A DNA stretch of 64,000 nt from Salinibacterium sp. UTAS2018 (GTDB lineage: Bacteria > Actinomycetota > Actinomycetes > Actinomycetales > Microbacteriaceae). The notes beneath the pieces were generated by a model. The model was not told where the DNA came from. It did not search any database and saw only the letters and a program-made list of their open reading frames with translations. Every line of letters starts with the position of its first letter. The first letter of the stretch is position 1. Both the position numbers and the translations under genes were made by a program. Below, in pieces: positions 24,490 through 33,529 of the stretch. The stretch is taken from positions 2,728,001 to 2,792,000 of the forward strand of contig NZ_CP035375.1 of assembly GCF_004118935.1 (NCBI RefSeq), read 5' to 3'.

Positions 24490-25263
24490 GTGGCATCCAC
24501 TCTGTTTGACCTCACCGGGCGTATTGCCCTCGTTACCGGATCCAGCCGAGGAATCGGGCGCGTTATTGCGCAAGCCCTCGCCGAAGCTGGTGCCACGATC
24601 GTGCTGAACGGTCGCGATGAAGAGCGGCTCGCCGCAACTCACGCCGACTTCAGCGCCGAGTTTGGGGCCGAACGCGTCTACGCTCGCGCGTTTGACGTAG
24701 CGGATGCCACGGCTGTCGCCACCGCAATCGCCGAAATCGAGGCCTCCATCGGTGCGATCGGGGTGCTCGTGAACAACGCGGGCATCCAGCACCGCGAACC
24801 AATGCTCGACCTCGCCGTGGAGGACTGGAACCGCGTCATCTCCACCAACCTCACCAGCGCGTTCCTCGTCGGGCGCGAAGTCGCCCGGCACATGCTCGAG
24901 CGTGGCGAAGGCAAGATCATCAACATTGCGTCGGTGCAGACCGACCTTGCTCGCCCCACCATCGGGCCGTACACGGTCTCGAAGGGCGGCATCCGCAACC
25001 TCACGCGCGCCATGACGGCGGAGTGGGCGAGTGGCGGGCTGCAGATCAATGCGATCGCTCCCGGCTACATCCACACCGAGATGACGCAGGCGCTCGTCGA
25101 CGACGACACCTTCAATAACTGGATTCTCGGGCGCACGCCTGCCGGTCGCTGGGGAACTCCCGCCGACCTGGGCGGCCCCGCCGTCTGGCTCGCCTCGAAT
25201 GGATCCGACTACGTCAACGGCCAGGTCATCTTTATCGATGGCGGCATGACGGTCGTCGTCTAA
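24490..25263 (+). CDS. SDR-family oxidoreductase, probable gluconate 5-dehydrogenase
   Basis: Short-chain dehydrogenase of 257 residues. Cofactor motif TGSSRGIGRVIAQAL (about residues 17-31), NNAG at about 95-98, and the catalytic Ser-Tyr-Lys set in NIASVQ ... YTVSKGG. The pattern resembles gluconate 5-dehydrogenase (Ga5DH/IdnO), which interconverts 5-ketogluconate and gluconate; 2-deoxygluconate 3-dehydrogenase is the main alternative. GTG start 10 bases after gntP, with GGAG upstream. Part of the gluconate/ketogluconate operon. Confidence 0.85.
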   Translation: MASTLFDLTGRIALVTGSSRGIGRVIAQALAEAGATIVLNGRDEERLAATHADFSAEFGAERVYARAFDVADATAVATAIAEIEASIGAIGVLVNNAGIQHREPMLDLAVEDWNRVISTNLTSAFLVGREVARHMLERGEGKIINIASVQTDLARPTIGPYTVSKGGIRNLTRAMTAEWASGGLQINAIAPGYIHTEMTQALVDDDTFNNWILGRTPAGRWGTPADLGGPAVWLASNGSDYVNGQVIFIDGGMTVVV

Positions 25264-25319
25264 GACCCTGCTTCACCGCCGCGCGTCGCTGCCGGCACCG
25301 TTCTACAGAAAAGATTGTC

Positions 25320-26363
25320 ATGACAAGTGCAGCCCCCGCCGAAACTCTCGCGGTCACGATTCACGCTCAAGATGACTTGCGCGTGGAGAGCATTCCGTTG
25401 GCCACGCCGGCCGCCGATGAAGCCGTGATCCAGATTGCGTTCGGCGGGGTCTGCGGGTCTGACCTGCACTACTGGTCGCACGGTGCGGCGGGGGAGTCGA
25501 TTCTCAAGGCGCCCATGATCCTCGGCCATGAGGTTGTCGGCACCGTCATTCAGCAGGCCGCTGATGGCACGGGCCCTGTCGCGGGAACGGCCGTGGCCGT
25601 GCATCCGGCAACCCCCGGTGGTACCGAGCCGCGCTGGCCCGAAGACCGCCCGAATCTTTCTCCCGGCTGCACCTACCTCGGCAGTGCCGCGCGCTTTCCG
25701 CACACCGAAGGTGCGTTCGCCGAGTTCGTGACGTTGCCGAGCCGGATGCTGCGAGCACTCCCCAGCTCGCTGACTTTGCGCGACGCCGCTCTCGTCGAAC
25801 CCGCCAGCGTGGCCTGGCACGCCGTCTCGCGTGCTGGTGACGTTCGCGGAAAACGGGCTCTCGTGATTGGCGCCGGCCCGATCGGTGCGCTCATCGTTGC
25901 GGTGCTCAAGCGTGCCGGAGCGAGCGAGATCGTGGCCGTCGACATGTTCGCCGGCCCCCTCGCCATTGCCCGTCAGGTCGGCGCGACTGACACTCTTCAC
26001 GCCACCGATGCGGATGCCATCGCCGCCGTCGACGCCGACATCGTCTTCGAATCCTCGGGCAGCTACCGCGGTCTCGAGTCTGCCGTGCGCGGTGCCACTC
26101 GTGGTGGCCGCGTTGTCATGGTGGGGCTTTTGCCCTCAGGCCAGCAGCCCGCGCTCATCTCGCTTGCCATCACCCGCGAGCTCGAACTCGTCGGGTCTTT
26201 CCGCTTCAACGACGAGATCGACGAAGTGATCGCGGCGCTCGCCGACGGCAGCCTCGTTGTGGGGCCGATCGTGACCCACGAGTTTGCGGCATCCGATGCT
26301 CACGAAGCGTTTACGGTTGCCAAGGACTCGGAGAACAGCGGCAAGGTGCTGCTGCGCTTCTAG
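25320..26363 (+). CDS. Zinc alcohol dehydrogenase, probable L-idonate 5-dehydrogenase
   Basis: Medium-chain dehydrogenase of 347 residues. The catalytic zinc region GGVCGSDLHYWSHGAAGESILKAP with downstream GHEVVGTV is close to L-idonate 5-dehydrogenase (IdnD). The Rossmann motif is VIGAGPIGALIVAVLKRAG. The structural-zinc four-cysteine loop is largely absent, since only one Cys is seen around LSPGCTYLG; this is seen in several IdnD-like proteins. Together with the SDR it would convert L-idonate via 5-ketogluconate to gluconate. Other polyols such as sorbitol remain possible. Confidence 0.83.
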   Translation: MTSAAPAETLAVTIHAQDDLRVESIPLATPAADEAVIQIAFGGVCGSDLHYWSHGAAGESILKAPMILGHEVVGTVIQQAADGTGPVAGTAVAVHPATPGGTEPRWPEDRPNLSPGCTYLGSAARFPHTEGAFAEFVTLPSRMLRALPSSLTLRDAALVEPASVAWHAVSRAGDVRGKRALVIGAGPIGALIVAVLKRAGASEIVAVDMFAGPLAIARQVGATDTLHATDADAIAAVDADIVFESSGSYRGLESAVRGATRGGRVVMVGLLPSGQQPALISLAITRELELVGSFRFNDEIDEVIAALADGSLVVGPIVTHEFAASDAHEAFTVAKDSENSGKVLLRF

Positions 26364-26390
26364 GGTGCTGGGTTTGCGGCGTGCAGCGTT

Positions 26391-26434
26391 TCTAGCGCGC
26401 TGAGTTTCTTGCGCGCTGAGTATCTAGCGCAGCG
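26391..26434 (+). repeat. 16-base tandem repeat, 2.7 copies
   Basis: TCTAGCGCGCTGAGTT (26391-26406), TCTTGCGCGCTGAGTA (26407-26422), then TCTAGCGCAGCG. It fills the gap between the convergent dehydrogenase and FadR-type regulator genes. Confidence 0.7.
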
Positions 26435-26435
26435 T

Positions 26436-27152
26436 CTAGTCGAGGAAGATGCGGGGCTCGCCAGCCCAGATGGGCTCGACCTCTTCGATCGTGCGGCTCA
26501 TGATGCGTTCCATCGCGGCGTAGGCGTCGGCCGGGCGCTTACCCTGAATGGCATCCGCAACATCCACGTGCAGCTGCAGCGCTTCTTCGTGGGGTGTCGC
26601 TGGCATGAGCCCACGGTGGGTGCGGCCCGTGAGCACTTCGGCGATCACGCGGTCAAGGCGGGCAAACATTTCGTTGCCACTCGCAGCAAGAACGAGCGAG
26701 TGAAAGCGGATGTCGAGCTCGAGAAACAATTCGAGGTCGCCTGAGCGGCCCACGGCCCGCATTCGCGCGGCCAGCGCCAGTAGCTCGCCGGCGGCCTCGT
26801 TGGAGGCGTGCAGGGCTGCGAGCTTCGCCGCCTGGGGCTCGATCGCGCTGCGCAGCTCGGTGAGCGAGCGCAACTGGCGTCCGTTCTCGACCTGCTCAAG
26901 CCTCCAGCGAATCACGAGCGGGTCGTAGAGACTCCACTCCGACATCGGAAGAACGCGCATTCCGACTCGCTTGACGGAGGCGACCATGCCAAGCGATTGC
27001 AGCACGCGTACGGCTTCGCGAACGACGGAACGTGAGACGCCGTACCGCTCTTCAAGCTGTTCGGCAAGGATCGTAGATTCGGGGGAGATCTCGCCCGAAA
27101 CGATGCTGAGCCCGAGATCGTTGAGCACGCGTGCGTGAAGACTTCCGGGCAT
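26436..27152 (-). CDS. FadR-subfamily GntR regulator
   Basis: A 238-residue GntR-family regulator. The N-terminal winged helix has LAEQLEERYGVSRSVVREAVRVLQSLGMV. The all-helical FCD effector domain (about 95-230) has the metal/ligand histidines expected of this group, seen as D-x3-H in ELDIRFHSLVL and a later His in THRGLM. It faces the gluconate operon and is its likely controller, with a sugar acid as ligand. TACTCT (complement of 27159-27164) stands six bases before the ATG. Confidence 0.88.
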   Translation of the reverse strand: MPGSLHARVLNDLGLSIVSGEISPESTILAEQLEERYGVSRSVVREAVRVLQSLGMVASVKRVGMRVLPMSEWSLYDPLVIRWRLEQVENGRQLRSLTELRSAIEPQAAKLAALHASNEAAGELLALAARMRAVGRSGDLELFLELDIRFHSLVLAASGNEMFARLDRVIAEVLTGRTHRGLMPATPHEEALQLHVDVADAIQGKRPADAYAAMERIMSRTIEEVEPIWAGEPRIFLD

Positions 27153-27158
27153 GCTTCA

Positions 27159-27164
27159 AGAGTA
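27159..27164 (-). promoter_or_regulatory. -10 box of the FadR-type regulator
   Basis: On the minus strand TACTCT stands exactly six bases before the ATG. Confidence 0.45.
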
Positions 27165-27212
27165 GTGCTTCTGTAGCGCTCATTGAGTGGCCCTGCGAGC
27201 CCGAATTCGTGG

Positions 27213-27240
27213 CTGACAGCTGGCGCAAACCGTGTAAACT
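27213..27240 (+). promoter_or_regulatory. Promoter of rplY
   Basis: CTGACA (27213-27218) and TAAACT (27235-27240) with 16 bases between them. Transcription would begin near 27247, giving an unusually long leader of about 220 bases before rplY. Confidence 0.6.
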
Positions 27241-27246
27241 CAGCAG

Positions 27247-27466
27247 TTGAACTTCGGCGAGGGAACCATCTGGTTCCGTTATCGACGCGGCGGGCAAGTC
27301 TCAGGGCTATTTCCTCACAGGGCTTTTCCTCACGCGGCAGATCTACGGTCTGCCGGCGTTCGAGTTGAACTACAGACAATGATCTGGGCACTGAGCCCGC
27401 CACGAGCACTTTGTTCGTCGCAGGCACTGAGCCCTCTACAGACTTCGGTCTTAACAGGAGATAACT
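27247..27466 (+). promoter_or_regulatory. Structured leader of rplY
   Basis: A 220-base untranslated leader rich in hairpins: GGAACC-ATCT-GGTTCC (27262-27277), CGGCAGA-TCTACGG-TCTGCCG (about 27335-27355), ACGAGCA-CTT-TGTTCGT (about 27403-27419), and AGAC-TTCG-GTCT (27440-27451) directly before the ribosome site AGGAG. GGCACTGAGCC occurs twice (near 27388 and 27423). I see no small ORF convincing enough to call. Candidate site of autoregulation by L25. Confidence 0.55.
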
Positions 27467-28087
27467 ATGGCTAAGCCAGGCGTAAACCACGTTGTTACAG
27501 ATGCTCGTGATTCCTTCGGCAAGGGTGCTGCACGCAAGCTCCGTGCTGCCGGCAAAATTCCTGCCGTCATCTACGGTCACGGCACCGAGCCCATCCACGT
27601 TGCCCTCCCGGGTCACGAGATCGGCCTCATCCTCCGCAAGTCGAACCAGATTCTGGACCTCGACATCAACGGCAAGAGCCAGCTCGCCCTCGTGAAGGAC
27701 GTTCAGAAGGACCCCGTTCGCCAGATCATCGAGCACATCGACCTCGTTGTCATCCGCAAGGGTGAAAAGGTCATCGTTGACGTGCCGATCCACGTTACTG
27801 GCGAGTCGGCTCCCGGCACCCTCGCGAACCTCGACGCTCCGACCATCTCGGTCGAGGCAGAAGCAACTCACATTCCTGAGTACTTCACCGTCGACATCGA
27901 GGGCCGCGAAGAAGGCGCTCACATCTACGCCGCCGACATCGAGCTCATCGAGGGCTCGAACCTGCTCTCCGACCCCGAGCTTCTCGTTGTCGCCGTCAGC
28001 ATGCCGCGTGCATCGGTTGAGGCCGAAGCTGCTGAAGAAGAAGCCGCCGCTGTTGCTGCAGAGGCCGCTGCAGGGGCTGCTGAATAA
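27467..28087 (+). CDS. rplY: 50S ribosomal protein L25 / Ctc
   Basis: Long form of L25 (206 residues) with the 5S-rRNA-binding domain (about 1-95, beginning [28 protein letters not shown], given in part) and the C-terminal TL5/Ctc beta domain, followed by an Ala/Glu tail. Binds the loop-E region of 5S rRNA in the large subunit; Ctc forms are stress-related in some Gram-positives. AGGAG precedes the ATG by seven bases. It is followed by pth at 26 bases, the usual rplY-pth pair. Confidence 0.95.
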   Translation: MAKPGVNHVVTDARDSFGKGAARKLRAAGKIPAVIYGHGTEPIHVALPGHEIGLILRKSNQILDLDINGKSQLALVKDVQKDPVRQIIEHIDLVVIRKGEKVIVDVPIHVTGESAPGTLANLDAPTISVEAEATHIPEYFTVDIEGREEGAHIYAADIELIEGSNLLSDPELLVVAVSMPRASVEAEAAEEEAAAVAAEAAAGAAE

Positions 28088-28113
28088 TCAGATTCTTCCG
28101 CAAGCGAGAAATC

Positions 28114-28695
28114 GTGGATGACCAATGGTTAGTAGTCGGGCTCGGTAACCCCGGGCCCGGCTACGCCGGTAATCGCCACAACGTGGGCCACATGGTGTTG
28201 GCCCATTTGGCTGACGAGCTGTCGGCCACTTTCAAGAACCACAAAGCGAATGCTGCCGTGGCAGAAGGCCGCAGCTTCGGCGATGGCCCCAAGCTGATTT
28301 TGGCCAAGCCCAATTCGTTCATGAACCTGTCGGGTGGCCCCACTGCCGCACTGATGAGGTTCTACAAGATTCCTGTTGAGCGCCTCATTGTCGTGCACGA
28401 TGAACTCGACATCGACTTCGACACCGTGAAGCTCAAGACCGGTGGCGGGCACGGAGGCCACAACGGCATCCGCGATATTGCTGCCGCTGTCGGCTCTCCT
28501 GACTTCACCCGCGTTCGCGTCGGTATTGGTCGCCCTCCCGGCCGCCAGCCGGCCGCTGATTTCGTGCTCCGTGACTTTTCGGGTGAGGAGCGCAAGGTTC
28601 TGCCGAACCTGCTTGGCGATGCTGCGGATGCCGTAGTCATGGTCGCTCAAGAGGGTCTCGAAGCGGCCCAGCAACGCTTCCATAGCCCGCGCTAG
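28114..28695 (+). CDS. pth: Peptidyl-tRNA hydrolase
   Basis: Recycles peptidyl-tRNA released from stalled ribosomes; 193 residues. Motifs: [20 protein letters not shown] (catalytic His in RHNVG), [39 protein letters not shown] in part, and GIGRPPG. GTG start at 28114, 26 bases after rplY. Normal length. Confidence 0.95.
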   Translation: MDDQWLVVGLGNPGPGYAGNRHNVGHMVLAHLADELSATFKNHKANAAVAEGRSFGDGPKLILAKPNSFMNLSGGPTAALMRFYKIPVERLIVVHDELDIDFDTVKLKTGGGHGGHNGIRDIAAAVGSPDFTRVRVGIGRPPGRQPAADFVLRDFSGEERKVLPNLLGDAADAVVMVAQEGLEAAQQRFHSPR

Positions 28696-28803
28696 TTCTG
28701 CCGGCGCGAGCCCGTCTCGTGCCGAGCGACTACGTCGCTCGGTGCCCCGCGTAATTCTGCTGCGCTGTGGGTGAACTCTCATCGCAGCGTCGGTGGCCGC
28801 GAG

Positions 28804-28809
28804 TAGAGT
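28804..28809 (+). promoter_or_regulatory. -10 box of mfd
   Basis: TAGAGT lies exactly six bases before the GTG start at 28816. Confidence 0.5.
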
Positions 28810-28815
28810 AAACCG

Positions 28816-31800
28816 GTGACTCTCGACGGAATTATCTCAGCACTTTCGCGCGCCCAAACCGTAGAGAGCGCCCTGCGGTACTCCGAGCGCAGCGCTGACT
28901 TCTCTCTCGTCGAAGGGCTACGGGCGCCCCTCATTGGTGGCCTTCTTACCGCGACCGACGCACCGCGCTCGATGCTCGCGGTTACCGCGACCGGCCGCGA
29001 GTCTGAGTCACTACGCCGCTCTCTCGCCAGCTATCTTCCCGACGCTCAGATCGTGGAGTTCCCCGCGTGGGAAACTTTGCCGCACGAACGCTTGAGCCCC
29101 AGCGCCGAAACCGTGGGTAAGCGGATGCAGGCGCTGCGCGACTTGGCGAAGTGGCAGGCGAACCCGGTGGGCCAGTTTGTGCTGGTGGCATCCGTTCGAG
29201 CAGCACTGCAACCTATTGCAGACAACCTCATCACGATCGAACCGGTCATCCTCACCAAGGGCGGTCGCAACTACGACCTCTCCGCTCTGTCAGCGCGACT
29301 CGTGGCACTGGCATATTCCCGAGTCGACATGGTTACTCGTCGCGGTGAGTTCGCCGTGCGCGGCGGCATTCTCGACGTGTTTGCTCCCAACCATGAGCAT
29401 CCGCTTCGTCTTGAATTCTTCGGTGATGAGCTTGAGCAGTTGCGCGAGTTCTCGGTGGCTGACCAGCGTTCAATCGACGGCGACATTGAGTACGCCGAGC
29501 TTGTGCCGAGTCGTGAACTGCTCCTCAGTGATTCGGTGCGGCAGCGCGCTCGCGAAATGCAGCACGAGTTTCCAAGCCTTTCGACGATGCTCGCGAAGAT
29601 TGCCGAGGGCATTCCGGTCGACGGCATGGAGTCGCTCGCGCCCGCGCTCGTCGACAAGCTCGTGCCGCTGACGCACTACCTTCCTCCGGATGCCGCGATT
29701 GCGGTTCTTTCGCCCGAGAAAGTTTCTTCGCGTGCAGTGAACCTCGCCGAGACCAACCAAGAATTCTTGAGCGCGGCGTGGAACGCCGCGACCGCTGGGG
29801 CCGAAGCGCCCATTGATTTGGACGCCGGTGACTTTGTCACTCTGAACAAGCTGCGCGCCTCCGCCGGGGATCGTCCCTGGTGGACCCTCAGCACATTTGA
29901 TTCGGGCGAAGCGGATGCCGCGAACCTGATCGATGCGGCCGAAGAAGCATCCGAATACGTGCGTATCGATGCCACCGCCACGCCCTCGTTCGCGGGAACC
30001 CTCGATGGTGCTCTCGACCATGTGGGTACGCTGCTCGCTGACGGCTGGACGGTCGCGATCGTTGCCGAAGGTACCGGGCTCGTGGAGCGCACGGCCGACC
30101 TGCTGGGGGAGCGCGAGCTCTCGGGCCGCGCGGTTGAGGCATTCCCCGAGACCACGGAACCCGGCGTCGCGTACTTGCTTCGCGCATCCGTCGACCATGG
30201 TTTTGCCATGCCCGAAGCCAAGCTGGCGGTGTTGAGCGAAGGTGAGTTCTTCGGCCGCTCGGTCGGCTACGCCTCGCGGCCAGCGCGCAAGCTCGCCACC
30301 CGCCGCAAGAATGTCGTCGACCCGCTGCAGCTCAAGAGCGGCGACCACGTCGTGCACCAGACCCACGGCATCGGCAAGTTCATCGAACTCGTCACCCGCC
30401 AGGTCAGCACGGGCGGCCGTAATGCGGTCAAGACGCAGCGCGAATTTCTCGTGCTTGAGTACGCGCCCAACAAGCGCGGGTACCCCGGTGACAAGCTCTA
30501 CGTGCCCACCGATCAGCTCGACCTGCTGTCGCGCTATGTCGGCGGTGAGGCACCCTCGCTCAACAAGATGGGCGGCACCGACTGGTCGGCGGCCAAGAGC
30601 AAAGCGCGCAAGGCCGTTCGCGACATCGCAGTTGAGCTCGTTAAGCTCTACAGTGCACGCATGGCCAGCAAGGGCCACGCGTTCGGGCCGGATACCCCGT
30701 GGCAGCGCGAGCTTGAAGAAGCCTTCGCGTATGCCGAAACTCCCGACCAGTTGACGACGATCGACGAAGTTAAAGCCGACATGCAAAGCCCGGTTCCGAT
30801 GGACCGCCTTCTCAGCGGAGACGTCGGATACGGCAAGACCGAGGTCGCCGTTCGTGCCGCCTTCAAGGCTGTTCAAGACGGCAAGCAGGTCGCGATGATC
30901 GTGCCGACGACCCTGTTGGTGCGCCAGCACATGGAAACCTTCGCCGATCGCTTCGCCGGCTTCCCCGTGCACTTGCGGGCGCTCAGCCGCTTCCAGACCG
31001 AGAAAGAGTCACGCGAAACCATTGCCGGCCTCGCCGACGGCACCGTGGATGTCGTCATCGGCACACACCGCTTGCTCTCCAAGAGCGTCGCGTTCAAAGA
31101 CCTCGGGCTCGTCATCATCGATGAGGAGCAGCGTTTCGGCGTTGAGCACAAAGATGCGCTCAAGAAGCTCAAGACCAACGTCGACATCCTGGCGATGACC
31201 GCGACCCCGATTCCCCGCACGCTCGAGATGGCCGTCACGGGCATCCGCGAAATGTCGACTCTTGCGACGCCGCCCGAAGACCGCCATCCGATTCTTAGCT
31301 TCGTTGGCCCGTATTCCGAGCGTCAGGTTGGCGCGGCCATCCGCCGTGAGCTGCTGCGCGAAGGCCAGGTCTTCTACGTGCACAACCGCGTGAGCTCGAT
31401 CAACCGGGTGGCGGCCAAAATTGCCGAACTGGTGCCGGATGCTCGCATCGCGATCGCCCACGGCCAAATGCCCGAAGCGGCGCTCGAGCAAGTGATGGTC
31501 GACTTCTGGGACCGCAAGTTCGACGTGCTCGTCTCGACGACGATTGTGGAAACTGGGCTCGACATCCCGAACGCCAACACGCTCATTATCGACCGTGCCG
31601 ACAAGTACGGCCTCAGCCAGCTTCACCAGTTGCGCGGGCGAGTGGGTCGTGGCCGCGAACGCGCCTATGCGTATTTCTTGTATGACGAAGAGAAGCCGCT
31701 GAGCGAGACCGCGCACGAACGCCTCGACACGATCGCCGCGAATAACGAGCTCGGCGCCGGAATGCAGATCGCCATGAAGGACCTCGAAATTCGTGGTGCC

Positions 31801-32502
31801 GGAAACCTGCTCGGTGGCGAACAGTCTGGCCACATTGCCGGGGTGGGTTTCGACCTGTACTTGCGGATGATCGGCGAGGCCGTCTCCACTTTCCGTGGCG
31901 ATGTCGCCGAAGGTCAGACCGAACTGCGCCTCGAACTGCCGGTGGATGCCAGCATTCCCGAAGACTACGTCGAGAGCGAGCGATTGCGACTCGAGGCCTA
32001 CCAGAAGCTCTCCACGGCCAGCTCGCCCTCGGCATCCGCCGACAGCATCGATCGTGTGCTCGACGAGCTGACCGACCGCTATGGCGAGCCACCCGAGGAA
32101 GTGAAGCACCTCATCGCGGTCTCGCGTTTGCGTCGGATGTCGCAACGCTTGAAGCTGAGCGAAGTGGTCGTCATGGGAGACAAGCTGCGCATCGCGCCGG
32201 CCGATCTTCTCGACTCCAAGCAAGTGCGATTGCAGCGCATGTACCCGGGCTCGAAGTACCACTCGGCCGCGTCGACGGCGATCATTCCGCTGCCGACCGG
32301 TGCCGACGATGGCGCGCTCATCGACTGGGCGAAGGATCTTCTGGTGTCAGTGTTTGGCGCTCAAGACACCGTCGAAGAGCTCAAAGAAGTCGCACTCGCG
32401 GCCGAAGCTGCCGAGAAGCTTGCCGTCGACAAGGCGGCAGCGAAAGCGAAAGAGGCAAAGGAAAGCAAGGATGCCGGCTCCGCATCCGCACCGAAGAAGT
32501 AG
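28816..32502 (+). CDS. mfd: Transcription-repair coupling factor
   Basis: Large DNA translocase of 1228 residues that removes stalled RNA polymerase and recruits UvrA. In order: UvrB-homology region (about 1-350), RNA-polymerase-interacting domain (about 500-580, LKSGDHVVHQTHGIGKF), the superfamily-2 motor with Walker A SGDVGYGKTEVAVRAAF, DEEQ box (IIDEEQRFGVEH), motif III TATPIPRTL and motif VI QLRGRVGRGRERAYAYF, and the C-terminal TRCF domain. The tail is Lys/Ala-rich. GTG start with a leaderless-type promoter. Confidence 0.97.
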   Translation: MTLDGIISALSRAQTVESALRYSERSADFSLVEGLRAPLIGGLLTATDAPRSMLAVTATGRESESLRRSLASYLPDAQIVEFPAWETLPHERLSPSAETVGKRMQALRDLAKWQANPVGQFVLVASVRAALQPIADNLITIEPVILTKGGRNYDLSALSARLVALAYSRVDMVTRRGEFAVRGGILDVFAPNHEHPLRLEFFGDELEQLREFSVADQRSIDGDIEYAELVPSRELLLSDSVRQRAREMQHEFPSLSTMLAKIAEGIPVDGMESLAPALVDKLVPLTHYLPPDAAIAVLSPEKVSSRAVNLAETNQEFLSAAWNAATAGAEAPIDLDAGDFVTLNKLRASAGDRPWWTLSTFDSGEADAANLIDAAEEASEYVRIDATATPSFAGTLDGALDHVGTLLADGWTVAIVAEGTGLVERTADLLGERELSGRAVEAFPETTEPGVAYLLRASVDHGFAMPEAKLAVLSEGEFFGRSVGYASRPARKLATRRKNVVDPLQLKSGDHVVHQTHGIGKFIELVTRQVSTGGRNAVKTQREFLVLEYAPNKRGYPGDKLYVPTDQLDLLSRYVGGEAPSLNKMGGTDWSAAKSKARKAVRDIAVELVKLYSARMASKGHAFGPDTPWQRELEEAFAYAETPDQLTTIDEVKADMQSPVPMDRLLSGDVGYGKTEVAVRAAFKAVQDGKQVAMIVPTTLLVRQHMETFADRFAGFPVHLRALSRFQTEKESRETIAGLADGTVDVVIGTHRLLSKSVAFKDLGLVIIDEEQRFGVEHKDALKKLKTNVDILAMTATPIPRTLEMAVTGIREMSTLATPPEDRHPILSFVGPYSERQVGAAIRRELLREGQVFYVHNRVSSINRVAAKIAELVPDARIAIAHGQMPEAALEQVMVDFWDRKFDVLVSTTIVETGLDIPNANTLIIDRADKYGLSQLHQLRGRVGRGRERAYAYFLYDEEKPLSETAHERLDTIAANNELGAGMQIAMKDLEIRGAGNLLGGEQSGHIAGVGFDLYLRMIGEAVSTFRGDVAEGQTELRLELPVDASIPEDYVESERLRLEAYQKLSTASSPSASADSIDRVLDELTDRYGEPPEEVKHLIAVSRLRRMSQRLKLSEVVVMGDKLRIAPADLLDSKQVRLQRMYPGSKYHSAASTAIIPLPTGADDGALIDWAKDLLVSVFGAQDTVEELKEVALAAEAAEKLAVDKAAAKAKEAKESKDAGSASAPKK

Positions 32503-32518
32503 CTAACCGGTAGCGGTG

Positions 32519-33451
32519 TCAGCCGGGGCGCGAATCTTCGGAGATAGGCTCCGCCGGTGCGGCCTCCACGGAGACGGGCGCCGGGGCTTCAGGAGCCGGC
32601 GTTTCTGGCGCTGCTGCGGCGGCCTCCGTTTCGAGACTCACAGGCTTTGGCTTCGGCGTAAACGCGAGCGGATTGCGGCGACCATCAATGCGATGAACGC
32701 CCCCGATGGCCATCGGGATGAGCACGAGCGAGCGCAGGTCGATCAGTGCGTGGGCGATGATCGTCACGAGAATACTGCCAGTGAGCACGTAGATGGCCAT
32801 GAAGATGGCACCGAGCACCGTGGTCACGATGATGCCTGCCAGACCTTGGTACGAGTGCATGAGGCCGAACAGCAGCAGGCTAGCGATAATCGCGACGACG
32901 GCGTTGCCAGTGGTAGCGAACAGCAGCGCGGGTAGTGCGAGGCGAAAGAGTAGTTCTTCGACGACTCCGGCGTTGATCGAGAGTAATCCGCCCAGCACGA
33001 GCTCTTGGCGGTTGCGCGGGAGGATCGCTTGAACGTCGCCGACGGCCACCACCTCTTCGCCCTCTTTGCGCACCGCGATGATTGCGAGAACGGTGACCGC
33101 AATGAACCCGATAGCGAGCCCGATCAGCACCCCAGCGGTCACGGTGGGGTGGGCGGCAAACACGTTGAGTAGCCAGGACACCCATGACCAAGCCTGTACC
33201 TGGCGCAGCAGGGGAGTGGCGAATGCTCCACTTGCCAGTAACGTAACCAGAGCGAGACCACCGAACAGCGAGAACGAGATCAGCAGCCAGCGGCGCAGCA
33301 TGAGCTGGCGACGCTTCGTGGTGCGAAAGCGCTTAAAACGACGATATTCGCGTTGGTCACGGCGAAACGTTCTTATCGCAAGGGTCGCAAGGACTCCAAG
33401 GAGCACGACCCAGAGCAGGGCGAGCATGAGCGGGTGTGCGGGGTCAAGCAT
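32519..33451 (-). CDS. CPBP-family intramembrane metalloprotease
   Basis: Polytopic membrane protein of 310 residues, about seven to eight helices. The CPBP/Abi motifs are visible: EELLFRLALPALLF (the Glu-Glu and Arg), FGLMHSYQG (His) and HALIDL (His). Relatives are CAAX-prenyl-protease-like or bacteriocin self-immunity proteins; the substrate here is unknown. The cytoplasmic tail is Ala/Pro/Glu-rich. I prefer the ATG at the complement of 33449-33451; an in-frame GTG at 33496 would add 15 residues. A second CPBP protein lies at 38.1 kb. Confidence 0.8.
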   Translation of the reverse strand: MLDPAHPLMLALLWVVLLGVLATLAIRTFRRDQREYRRFKRFRTTKRRQLMLRRWLLISFSLFGGLALVTLLASGAFATPLLRQVQAWSWVSWLLNVFAAHPTVTAGVLIGLAIGFIAVTVLAIIAVRKEGEEVVAVGDVQAILPRNRQELVLGGLLSINAGVVEELLFRLALPALLFATTGNAVVAIIASLLLFGLMHSYQGLAGIIVTTVLGAIFMAIYVLTGSILVTIIAHALIDLRSLVLIPMAIGGVHRIDGRRNPLAFTPKPKPVSLETEAAAAAPETPAPEAPAPVSVEAAPAEPISEDSRPG

Positions 33452-33529
33452 GCACCAATCGTGCCACGGGCTGGCTGGATGCTCGACCCGGTCCACGCGC
33501 TCCGTGTGAGTCGTGCGGGCACGCGGAGG

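Noticed and set aside
29470-30972. Minus-strand 500-codon frame inside mfd
   Set aside because: Lies opposite the conserved Mfd coding sequence and has no motif of its own.
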